A stretch of DNA of 64,000 nt from positions 992,001 to 1,056,000 of the forward strand of contig NZ_LR594662.1 in assembly GCF_901827175.1 (NCBI RefSeq). Direction: 5' to 3'. The position numbers were made by a program, and so were the translations under genes. This document shows positions 17,980 through 25,454 of this stretch, piece after piece. The stretch comes from Variovorax sp. RA8 (GTDB taxonomy: Bacteria; Pseudomonadota; Gammaproteobacteria; Burkholderiales; Burkholderiaceae_C). Within the stretch, counting starts at the first letter, position 1, and the number at the start of each line of letters is the position of its first letter. The notes beneath the pieces are model-generated. The model had not been told where the DNA came from. It saw only the letters and a program-made list of their open reading frames with translations, and made no database searches.

Positions 17980-18228
17980 ATGACCCACGACGACGCCGCC
18001 ATGCACGCTGCCCCTGATTCCGGCGATGCCCAGTCCGCCTTCGAGCTGCGTTTTCCCTCCCTCAGCGGCACGGGCCGCGCCCTGTCCTTTCCCTGCGATT
18101 CCAGCGGCACGGTGCACATGGACAGCTTGAGCGCACGCGCGCTCAACAACTATCTTCTTGCGCGCGCACTGACGGGCCGCGACTACGGGTGGCCCAGCGT
18201 GCAGGCCTTGTGCCAGGCGCAAGGCTGA
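17980..18228 (+). CDS. Small unknown protein in the signalling cluster
   Basis: An 82-residue reading frame begins at ATG 17980 and ends just before the next regulator gene. I do not recognise the family. The C-terminal half (ARALNNYLLARALTGRDYGW) looks structured and soluble, and there is no membrane segment or signal peptide. It is placed between two regulator genes on the same strand with tight spacing, which supports it being real. A ribosome site is weak (CTGGAG 14 nt upstream). Confidence 0.55.
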   Translation: MTHDDAAMHAAPDSGDAQSAFELRFPSLSGTGRALSFPCDSSGTVHMDSLSARALNNYLLARALTGRDYGWPSVQALCQAQG

Positions 18229-18245
18229 AGCGAAGGAGCAAGGCA

Positions 18246-18863
18246 ATGAGCGATCGGCGTGCCGAAAACCCCCGCCGCAGAGTGTCGTCCCAGGGTCCGG
18301 CTCTCGCCGCGCCGCTCGCGGGCCAGGAATGCGCGGCGGAGGCCCGCAGCGCAGTGGCGGTCGTAGTCGGCGTCGCCTCGCCCGCGCTGGCGTGCAGCCT
18401 CGAATCGCTGGTGGACGGCACCGAAGGCCTGGTTTTCAGGGGCTCGGCGCCCACCACGGACCGCCTGCTCGCCTGCTGCATGGAGGCCGGGGACTGCATC
18501 GCGCTGGTGGATCCGGCGCTCGGTCCGCAGGGGCTGCGCGCATTCATGCAGTTGCTGCGCATGATGGCGGCCGGGGTGCGCGTCGTGGTCATCAGCGACA
18601 TGCATTCGCCGCACATGCTGCGGGAGGCGATCCGCTGGGGCGCCAGCGGTTTCGTCGAAAGGGAGGCCCCGCCCGCCGAGATCCGCGCCGCACTGGTCGC
18701 GGCTGCCCGGTCGCAACGCTACCTTTCGCCGCGGATGGCGGAGGACCTGGCCGATTCTTTCGTACTGCGGGAGCTGACGCCCCGCGAGAGCAGGGCGCTG
18801 GCAGTCCTCACGCACGGCGACTGCAACAAGCTCATCAGTTCACTGCACCCGAACTGGCGCTGA
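18246..18863 (+). CDS. NarL/FixJ-like response regulator with truncated DNA-binding domain
   Basis: This 205-residue protein has a receiver-like domain at about residues 38-150 with candidate phospho-acceptor Asp89 (IALVDPALG), VVVISDM and GASGFVERE, and then the start of a LuxR-type helix-turn-helix (LTPRESRALAVLTHGDCNKL). The HTH stops after its second helix: the frame ends at SSLHPNWR, where a recognition helix and about 30 more residues are expected. Reading frame +1 over the next 60 bp gives TASRRCVTRLREIDR, which resembles the missing end. It is either frameshifted or a shortened variant. A GAAGGAG ribosome site precedes the ATG. Confidence 0.75.
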   Translation: MSDRRAENPRRRVSSQGPALAAPLAGQECAAEARSAVAVVVGVASPALACSLESLVDGTEGLVFRGSAPTTDRLLACCMEAGDCIALVDPALGPQGLRAFMQLLRMMAAGVRVVVISDMHSPHMLREAIRWGASGFVEREAPPAEIRAALVAAARSQRYLSPRMAEDLADSFVLRELTPRESRALAVLTHGDCNKLISSLHPNWR

Positions 18864-19025
18864 CGCCGGCGCACCGGCGACCGCATCCCGCCGCTGCGTC
18901 ACGCGCCTGCGGGAGATCGACCGTTAACTATTTCATTCATTCGAGTCGGAGAGCATCTAACGCTTAGCCTACAAATACGCCTGGGGCACGATACTTGCGG
19001 TAATCAAAAAGACTGCAAGTTTCAG

Positions 19026-19400
19026 ATGACCTTCGCCACGTTTTCGCTCATCTTCACGGGCGTGCTGCTGAATTCGGCAGCGCAATTGATGCTCAAGGCA
19101 GGTGCGCGGGCCCTGGGCCCCGTGGCGATCGGCAGCGGCAGCTCCTTGTTCGCGGCCGGCTGGAATGCCGCCACCCAGCCCTGGATCCTGGTGGGCCTGT
19201 GCTGCTACTTTGTCAGTGCGGGGCTCTGGGTCCTGGCCCTGACGCGGGTGGACGTGACCGTCGCCTACCCGATGCTCTCGATGGGCTACGTGATCGCGGC
19301 GCTCCTGGCCTGGCACTTCTTCGGCGAGGCGCTGACCGCCTCGCGGATCCTGGGCATCGCCATCATCCTGGTGGGTGTCGTGGTTCTGGGGCGTGGCTGA
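19026..19400 (+). CDS. SMR-fold four-helix membrane protein, putative lipid-linked sugar carrier
   Basis: The 124-residue protein has four membrane helices and the small-multidrug-resistance fold. Where EmrE has its essential proton-binding Glu14, this protein has Asn16 (VLLNSAAQLMLK), as in ArnE/ArnF-type undecaprenyl-phosphate-aminoarabinose flippase subunits rather than drug pumps. The two genes downstream encode a UbiA-type prenyltransferase fusion and a GT87 glycosyltransferase, which fits a role in flipping a polyprenyl-phosphate sugar. It ends 1 bp before the next start. The drug-efflux alternative cannot be excluded from sequence alone. Confidence 0.8.
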   Translation: MTFATFSLIFTGVLLNSAAQLMLKAGARALGPVAIGSGSSLFAAGWNAATQPWILVGLCCYFVSAGLWVLALTRVDVTVAYPMLSMGYVIAALLAWHFFGEALTASRILGIAIILVGVVVLGRG

Positions 19401-19401
19401 G

Positions 19402-20826
19402 ATGACCGCGCCGCTGCCGCTCTATGTCGATCTCGATGGCACGCTGATCGCCACCGACTCCCTGCACGAGTCGCTGCTCAAGCTGGTACGGGTCTCTCCG
19501 CGCGCGCTGTTGTCGCTGCCGCTGTGGCTGCTGCGCGGGCGGGCCGCGCTCAAGCGCGAGGTGGCTCGGCGCACGCGCCTGGACGTCCGCACCCTGCCGT
19601 ACCGGCCGGAGGTGCTCGATTTCGTACGCCGCGCCCGAGAATCGGGCCGGCGCACCATCCTGGCCACGGCCAGCGACGCGCGCATGGCGCGGCGTGTCGC
19701 CGACCACCTGGGCCTGTTCGACGCGGTGCTGGCCTCGGACGGCGAGCGCAACGTCAAGGGTGCGAACAAGCTGGCGGCCATTCTGCGCGACACGCGCGGC
19801 ATGGGCTTCAGCTATGCCGGCGACCACGCCGCGGACCTGGAAGTCTGGCGCGGCTCGAAAGCCGCCGTGGTGGTCAGCCGCTCCGGCGCCCTGGCGCGGC
19901 GCGCGGCCGGACTCACGGAAGTGGAGGCGGTGATCAAGCCGCGCCGCGCGGGGCTTGGCCGCTATTTCCAGGGCCTGCGCCCTCACCAGTGGTTGAAGAA
20001 CGTGCTGATCTTCCTGCCGCTGATGCCGGTGCTGCACGACCTCACGCAGGCGCTGATGGTCGACGCCGTGCTCGCCTTCCTCGCCTTCAGCCTGATGGCC
20101 TCGGGCATCTACGTGCTCAACGATCTGCTGGACCTGGAGTCGGACCGGCGCCACCACCGCAAGCGACGGCGGCCCTTCGCAGCCGGCGACATCTCGTCGG
20201 CCACCGGGCTCGCGATGTCGATCGGACTGGGCGTCGCGTCGCTGGCCTTGTCCGCGGCGCTGCTGCCCCCGTCCTTCGTGGCCGTGCTGCTGCTCTACGC
20301 GGCGCTGACCACCGCCTATTCGGTGTTCCTCAAGCGGCGCGCGGTGGTGGACGTGTTCTCGCTGGCCGCCCTCTACACGATCCGCGTGGCGGCCGGCACG
20401 CAGGCGACGGGCCAGCCGCTCTCCTTCTGGATTCTTTCCTTCTCGCTCTTCATCTTCCTCAGCCTCGCGCTGGCCAAGCGCTACGTGGAGCTCACCTCCG
20501 CCGCCGGCGATGCCGTCCAGCTCAAGCGCGACCGCGGCTACCAGCCGGGCGATGCGACCTTCGTGCTGTGTACCGGCGTCGCGGCCGGGCAGATGTCCGC
20601 CGTGCTGCTGAGCCTCTATCTGCAGGACCAGCAGCTGCTGGCGCGCTACCAGGAGCCGACCTGGCTGTGGATCCTCATCCCCGTGTTCCTGTTCTGGACC
20701 GTGCGCATCTGGCTCAAGGCGATCCGCGGCGCGCTGCACGAGGACCCGGTGGTCTTCGCGGCGCGCGACTGGGTCAGCCGCCTGGCGGTCGGCATCGGCG
20801 CGGCCGCGCTGTGGATGGCGCACTAG
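19402..20826 (+). CDS. HAD phosphatase-UbiA prenyltransferase fusion, decaprenyl-phosphate phosphoribosyltransferase-like
   Basis: This 474-residue fusion begins with a HAD domain (residues 1-190) carrying motif I DLDGTL at residues 10-15 and the distal acidic motif AGDHAADLE. The C-terminal 280 residues are a UbiA-family membrane enzyme with the polyprenyl-phosphate binding motif NDLLDLESDRRHHRKRRRPF and a second acidic site in VVDVFSL. UbiA members with NDxxDxxxD followed by a basic run include mycobacterial DPPR synthase, which transfers phosphoribose to decaprenyl phosphate. The HAD part could remove the 5-phosphate from that product. Start chosen at ATG 19402, next to the SMR stop; GTG 19375 is possible. 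Confidence 0.82.
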   Translation: MTAPLPLYVDLDGTLIATDSLHESLLKLVRVSPRALLSLPLWLLRGRAALKREVARRTRLDVRTLPYRPEVLDFVRRARESGRRTILATASDARMARRVADHLGLFDAVLASDGERNVKGANKLAAILRDTRGMGFSYAGDHAADLEVWRGSKAAVVVSRSGALARRAAGLTEVEAVIKPRRAGLGRYFQGLRPHQWLKNVLIFLPLMPVLHDLTQALMVDAVLAFLAFSLMASGIYVLNDLLDLESDRRHHRKRRRPFAAGDISSATGLAMSIGLGVASLALSAALLPPSFVAVLLLYAALTTAYSVFLKRRAVVDVFSLAALYTIRVAAGTQATGQPLSFWILSFSLFIFLSLALAKRYVELTSAAGDAVQLKRDRGYQPGDATFVLCTGVAAGQMSAVLLSLYLQDQQLLARYQEPTWLWILIPVFLFWTVRIWLKAIRGALHEDPVVFAARDWVSRLAVGIGAAALWMAH

Positions 20827-20863
20827 CGCCGGGCATCCGCTTCACCTTCTTCCCTGCATCGAC

Positions 20864-22330
20864 ATGAAGATCCTGATCGTGGTCGCGGCTGCGACCCTGC
20901 TTTCCTGCCTGCTGCTGATCGCGCTGTGGCGCCTGCAGCCGGGCATTCCGGGCCTGCCGCGCTCGGCCCAGTCCCAGCGCCTCGCGGGGGTGTGGCGGGC
21001 GTGGCTGATGTTGCTGTTGAGCGGGCTCGTCGTGAGCGCGCTGGTCACGCTCTCGGTCGGGGAGCCGCGGGAGAGCTCGCTCGGCTACCTGCGCTTCGTG
21101 CTGTCCTTCCACAACGGCGACGACTCGTGGATGCCGATGCTGCGCGCCTCGGCCTTCCTGCGCGAGCATCCGGACCAGCTGCTCTACCAGTCGGTCTTCT
21201 TCGGCCAGCACGTGAAGTTCCAGTATCCGCTGACCGCGCTGGTGCCTCTGGACCTGCCGCAGCGCCTGCTGGGCCTGGAGCCCGAGACGGTGGTGGTCAT
21301 CTTCAAGATCCTGTCGCGGCTGAGCCTGATCGCGATCGCGGCGGTCTTCCTCCGGCTCTTCATGGGCGCAGTGCAGTGGCCGTCCAGGCCGGGCGAGCCG
21401 CCGGCGCTGCCGGCCATCTCGCGCGGCACGCTGGCGGCCCTGAGCCTCCTGAGCGTCGTGCTCTTCTACCCCCTCCTGCGCTCCGAATACCACGGCCAGA
21501 TCCAGACCGCGATGACGCTCGCCGCCGGCCTGTCCCTGCTCGCCTGGCAGCGCGGGCAGCCGCACCTGTCCGGGCTGATGATGGCCCTGTGCTGCATCAT
21601 CAAGCCGCAATGGATCATCGTGGTGCTGTGGGCGGCATTGCGGCGGCAGTGGAGCTTCGCGTGGACCGCGACCTGGATCACCGGCGCCTTCGGCCTGGTG
21701 GCGATCGCCTTCTACGGGCTGCCCAACGTGCTCGACTACATCCCGGTGGTGTCCTTCCTCGGCCAGCACGGCGAGAGCTATTTCATCAACCAGTCGGTCA
21801 ACGGCCTGGTGAACCGGCTGCTGTTCAACGGCGTGAACCTGGAGGGCGCGGGGCGGATCTGGTCCGGCACGGACTTCCCGCCGTTCCATCCGACCGTGTA
21901 CCTCGCAACCACGCTCTCCTCGGCGCTGATCCTCGGCCTGGCGCTGTTCTGGCGGGTGCGCAAGCAACCGACCGCTGTGGACCTGTCGCTTGTCATGCTC
22001 AGCCTGACGGTGGCCTCGCCGATCGCATGGGACCACCACTACGGCGTGCTGCTGCACATCTTCGCGGTGCTGTTCCCCGTCGCGCTGCGGCGCCAGCCCT
22101 TCGGCGCAGCGACGCCGGCGCTGCTGTGGCTGGCCTTCCTGCTGTCGAGCGAATCCTTCGTCGGCGTCACCAACCTGCTGGCCGGCACGACGTGGAACGT
22201 GCTGCAGTCCTACCAGTTCTTCGGGGCGATGCTGGTGCTGGGGCTGCTGTACCGGCTGTCCTGGCAGGAACAGCAATCGCGCGCCGGCATGGGCTTCGGG
22301 GTACTGGCCGGCCTGGGCCGGACGGCCTGA
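20864..22330 (+). CDS. GT87-like (DUF2029) polytopic membrane glycosyltransferase
   Basis: The 488-residue protein has about ten membrane helices and motifs of the GT87/GT-C superfamily: SFHNGDDSWMPMLRA in the first extracytoplasmic loop with the catalytic-type acidic pair, YFINQSVNGLVNRLL, and SPIAWDHHY near residue 390. GT-C enzymes take sugars from polyprenyl-phosphate donors on the outer face of the membrane. It follows the HAD-UbiA gene by 37 bp on the same strand, making it the expected consumer of a lipid-linked sugar made and flipped by the two preceding proteins. The acceptor is unknown. Confidence 0.8.
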   Translation: MKILIVVAAATLLSCLLLIALWRLQPGIPGLPRSAQSQRLAGVWRAWLMLLLSGLVVSALVTLSVGEPRESSLGYLRFVLSFHNGDDSWMPMLRASAFLREHPDQLLYQSVFFGQHVKFQYPLTALVPLDLPQRLLGLEPETVVVIFKILSRLSLIAIAAVFLRLFMGAVQWPSRPGEPPALPAISRGTLAALSLLSVVLFYPLLRSEYHGQIQTAMTLAAGLSLLAWQRGQPHLSGLMMALCCIIKPQWIIVVLWAALRRQWSFAWTATWITGAFGLVAIAFYGLPNVLDYIPVVSFLGQHGESYFINQSVNGLVNRLLFNGVNLEGAGRIWSGTDFPPFHPTVYLATTLSSALILGLALFWRVRKQPTAVDLSLVMLSLTVASPIAWDHHYGVLLHIFAVLFPVALRRQPFGAATPALLWLAFLLSSESFVGVTNLLAGTTWNVLQSYQFFGAMLVLGLLYRLSWQEQQSRAGMGFGVLAGLGRTA

Positions 22331-22415
22331 CCCCCTGCGCCTCGCAAAGGCGCCGATAACCTTCCGCTTCTGTCGGGCTTTCATCGAGCCGGCGGCGAAA
22401 GGCCTGCAAAATAGC

Positions 22416-22427
22416 ACGATCGTTCGT
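22416..22427. promoter_or_regulatory. ACGA/TCGT dyad upstream of TetR gene
   Basis: The sequence ACGATCGTTCGT lies 19 bp before the TetR start. It contains the perfect 8-bp palindrome ACGATCGT overlapping a second ACGA-N4-TCGT dyad and is flanked by A/T-rich sequence on both sides. Position suggests an autoregulatory operator; no second copy was found before the beta-oxidation genes. Confidence 0.4.
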
Positions 22428-22445
22428 TTTATTGCCAGGCCCCTC

Positions 22446-23132
22446 ATGCCCGCCCCCGGCTCCTCCAAACTTTCCCGCGCGCCCCAAAAAGGGCAGCAGA
22501 CCAAGGCTGTCATCGTCGACGCGGCGTTGAACCTTGCCGCGCAGATCGGGCTCGAGGGCCTGTCCATCGGCGCGCTGGCCGAAGTCACCGGCATGAGCAA
22601 GTCGGGCGTGTTCGCCCATTTCGGCTCCCGCGAGGAACTGCAGATCTCGGTGGTGCGCGAGTACCACGCGCGCTTCGAGCAGGAGGTGTTCTATCCGGCC
22701 ATGCAGGCCCCGCGCGGGCTGCCGCGGCTGCGCGCCCTGTTCGCCAACTGGATGAAACGCACCTCGGCCGAAATCGACTCCGGCTGCATCTACATCAGCG
22801 GCGCCGTCGAATTCGACGACCGGCCGGGGCCGGTGCGCGACGCGCTGGCCGAGTCGGTGAACACCTGGCTGGCCGCCATGCTGCGTGCCGTGCTGCAGGC
22901 GCAGGAGGAAGGCCAGCTGCAGGCCGATGCCGACGCCAAGCAGATCTCCTTCGAGATCCACGCGCTGATCCTGGCGCTGCACTACGAGGCGCGTTTCCTG
23001 CGCTCGCCCGAATCGCTGGCGCGTGCCAACGCGGGCTTCGACAACATCCTCGCGCGCTGCGCAACGCCCGAAGCGCTGGCCGCCTCCGCCTCGGCCTCTG
23101 AGTCGTCGCGCAGGCTCAAGCCCGTGCGCTGA
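22446..23132 (+). CDS. TetR-family regulator of the beta-oxidation cluster
   Basis: The 228-residue protein has a TetR helix-turn-helix at about residues 20-70 (GLEGLSIGALAEVTGMSKSG, then VFAHFGSREEL) and a helical ligand domain with the TetR_C segment DSGCIYISGAVEFDDRPGP. This C-terminal type is common in regulators next to acyl-CoA genes. It lies 63 bp upstream of the acyl-CoA dehydrogenase on the same strand, so it probably represses the fatty-acid genes and itself, released by an acyl-CoA. The ligand is inferred from context only. Confidence 0.88.
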   Translation: MPAPGSSKLSRAPQKGQQTKAVIVDAALNLAAQIGLEGLSIGALAEVTGMSKSGVFAHFGSREELQISVVREYHARFEQEVFYPAMQAPRGLPRLRALFANWMKRTSAEIDSGCIYISGAVEFDDRPGPVRDALAESVNTWLAAMLRAVLQAQEEGQLQADADAKQISFEIHALILALHYEARFLRSPESLARANAGFDNILARCATPEALAASASASESSRRLKPVR

Positions 23133-23194
23133 GCGCGCGGCACCCGATCACATTTTTTTGAACGCTCTTCCTCTTTTTTTCCGGAGACTTTTCC

Positions 23195-24991
23195 ATGCCC
23201 GCCTACACCCCGCCCCTTCGCGACATGCAGTTCGTGATGCACGAAGTGCTCAAGGTCACCGATGAATTCAAGGCGCTGCCCAAGCATGCGGAGGTCGACG
23301 CCGACACCATCAACGCGGTGCTGGAAGAGGGCGGCAAGTTCGCCGCCGAGGTGACTTTCCCGCTCAACATCACGGGCGACGAGGAGGGTTGCGTGCTCGA
23401 CAAGACCACGCACGAGGTGAAGACGCCCAGGGGCTTCAAGGAGGCCTATGCCAAGTACGTCGAGGGCGGCTGGGCCGCGCTGTCGTGCGACCCGCAGTAC
23501 GGTGGCCAGGGCCTGCCTTTCGTGGTCAACCAGTGCTTCTACGAAATGCTCAACTCGGCCAACCAGGCCTGGACCATGTACCCGGGTCTGTCGCATGGCG
23601 CATATGAGGCGCTGGTCGCACACGGCACGCAGGAGCAGAAGAAGACCTACCTGCCCAAGCTCACCAGCGGCGAATGGACCGGCACCATGTGCCTGACCGA
23701 GCCGCACTGCGGCACCGACCTCGGCCTGCTGCGCACCAAGGCCGAGCCGCAGCCCGACGGCACCTACAAGCTGACCGGCAACAAGATCTTCATCTCGGCC
23801 GGCGAGCACGACATGGCCGAGAACATCATCCACCTGGTGCTGGCCCGCCTGCCGGACGCGCCCAGGGGCAGCAAGGGCATCAGCCTGTTCGTGGTGCCCA
23901 AGTTCAACGTCAAGCCCGACGGCTCGCTCGGCAGCCGCAATGGCATCTACTGCGGCGGCCTGGAGCACAAGATGGGCATCCACGGCAACGCAACGGCGCA
24001 GATCGTGCTCGAAGGCGCCAGCGGCACGCTGGTGGGCGAGCCCAACAAGGGCCTGGCCGCGATGTTCGTGATGATGAACGCGGCGCGCCTGGGCGTGGGC
24101 AACCAGTCGCTGGGCCTGACCGAGGTGGCTTTCCAGAACGCGCTCGCCTATGCCAAGGACCGCATCCAGATGCGCTCGCTGTCGGGCGTGAAGGCGAAGG
24201 ACAAGGAGGCCGACCCGATCATCGTGCACCCCGACGTGCGCAAGATGCTGATGACCGCCAAGGCCTATGCCGAGGGCGGCCGCGCGCTGGCCATCTTCTG
24301 CACGCTGCTGCTCGACAAGGAGCACCACCACCCCGACGAGAAGGTGCGCAAGGATGCGGGCGAGCTGGTCGCGCTGCTCACGCCGATCGTCAAGGCCTTC
24401 ATCACCGACAACGGCCACATCTCGACCAATGCCTGCATGCAGGTCTTCGGCGGACATGGCTTCATCAAGGAATGGGGCATGGAGCAGTTCGTGCGGGACA
24501 ACCGCATCAACATGATCTACGAGGGCACCAACACCATCCAGTCACTCGACCTGCTGGGTCGCAAGGTGCTGGGCAACAACGGAGCCACGCTCAAGAAGTT
24601 CGGCAAGCTGGTCGCGAAGCTGGTCGAGGAGGAGGGCGTGAACGAGAAGATGAGCGAGTTCATCACGCCTATCGCGGTGCTGGGGGAGCAACTCACCAAG
24701 TTCACCACCGAGTTGGGATTCCGCGGTTTCCAGAACCCCGACGAGGTGGGCGCCGCGGCGGTGGACTACCTGCGCGTCGCGGGCCACTTCGTGTTCGGCT
24801 ACATGTTCGCGCTGCAGGCGCGCGTGGCGCTCGCCGCGATCGCGGCCGGCAACACCGACACGTTCTACCAGGCCAAGCTGCAGACCGCGCGCTTCTACTT
24901 CGCCAAGCTCTTCCCCGAGACCGCGACGCTCATGCGCACCGCGCGCGCCGGCGCCGCGCCGCTCATGAACACCGACGCCGCCCTGGCTTGA
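23195..24991 (+). CDS. Acyl-CoA dehydrogenase (FadE/DmdC-type, long form)
   Basis: The 598-residue enzyme has the extended acyl-CoA dehydrogenase layout: N-terminal segment PLRDMQFVMHEVL typical of the 3-methylmercaptopropionyl-CoA dehydrogenase-like subgroup, FAD-binding MCLTEPHCGTDLG and GNKIFISAGEHD, and the catalytic glutamate in MIYEGTNTIQSLDLLGRKV near residue 440. A further C-terminal domain follows. It introduces the 2,3 double bond in acyl-CoA. A CCGGAGA ribosome site precedes the ATG. It is the first enzyme gene of the beta-oxidation cluster; chain-length preference is unknown. Confidence 0.93.
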   Translation: MPAYTPPLRDMQFVMHEVLKVTDEFKALPKHAEVDADTINAVLEEGGKFAAEVTFPLNITGDEEGCVLDKTTHEVKTPRGFKEAYAKYVEGGWAALSCDPQYGGQGLPFVVNQCFYEMLNSANQAWTMYPGLSHGAYEALVAHGTQEQKKTYLPKLTSGEWTGTMCLTEPHCGTDLGLLRTKAEPQPDGTYKLTGNKIFISAGEHDMAENIIHLVLARLPDAPRGSKGISLFVVPKFNVKPDGSLGSRNGIYCGGLEHKMGIHGNATAQIVLEGASGTLVGEPNKGLAAMFVMMNAARLGVGNQSLGLTEVAFQNALAYAKDRIQMRSLSGVKAKDKEADPIIVHPDVRKMLMTAKAYAEGGRALAIFCTLLLDKEHHHPDEKVRKDAGELVALLTPIVKAFITDNGHISTNACMQVFGGHGFIKEWGMEQFVRDNRINMIYEGTNTIQSLDLLGRKVLGNNGATLKKFGKLVAKLVEEEGVNEKMSEFITPIAVLGEQLTKFTTELGFRGFQNPDEVGAAAVDYLRVAGHFVFGYMFALQARVALAAIAAGNTDTFYQAKLQTARFYFAKLFPETATLMRTARAGAAPLMNTDAALA

Positions 24992-24996
24992 TCGCG

Positions 24997-25431
24997 ATGA
25001 GAAGCCTTCTTCTTGCAGCCATCGCCTTCGCGTCGGCCGGCGCGGCTTTCGCGCAGATGACGCCGGTCGGCGTCTGGCAGAGCATCGACGACAAAACCGG
25101 GGAGGCCAAGTCGCAGATCCGCATCGCCGAATCCGGCAGTGTGCTCAACGGCCGCATCGAGAAGCTGCTGCGCAAGGAAGCGAAGCAGGATGCCGTGTGC
25201 GACGAATGCACAGACGACCGCAAGGGCAAGCCGCTTGTGGGCCTCGAAATCATTCGCGGCGCGAAGAAGGCCGAGGGCAAGGAGGTCTGGGAAGACGGAA
25301 AGATCCTCGACCCCGAGAACGGCAGGAGCTACACGCTGCGGCTCACGCCCATCGAAGGCGGCAAGAAGCTCGAAGTGCGCGGCTCGGTGCTCGGCATCGG
25401 CCGCACGCAGACCTGGGTTCGCGTCCAGTAA
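24997..25431 (+). CDS. Exported DUF2147 protein
   Basis: The 144-residue protein starts with a clear Sec signal peptide (MRSLLLAAIAFASAGAAFAQ) and matches the DUF2147 pattern: GVWQSIDDKTGEAKSQIRI, a two-cysteine segment CDECTDDRKGKPLVGL, and DPENGRSYTLRL near the C-terminal half. DUF2147 proteins are small periplasmic beta-barrel-like proteins of unknown function, often found beside acyl-CoA genes in this group of bacteria. The gene sits 5 bp after the dehydrogenase and 23 bp before the next enzyme, so it is co-transcribed. Confidence 0.88.
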   Translation: MRSLLLAAIAFASAGAAFAQMTPVGVWQSIDDKTGEAKSQIRIAESGSVLNGRIEKLLRKEAKQDAVCDECTDDRKGKPLVGLEIIRGAKKAEGKEVWEDGKILDPENGRSYTLRLTPIEGGKKLEVRGSVLGIGRTQTWVRVQ

Positions 25432-25454
25432 GACATCTATTTGTTGGAAATTCC

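Noticed and set aside
22337..22353. GCGCCT/AGGCGC hairpin after the GT87 gene as a terminator
   Set aside because: The stem is only 6 bp with no T-run; too weak to call.
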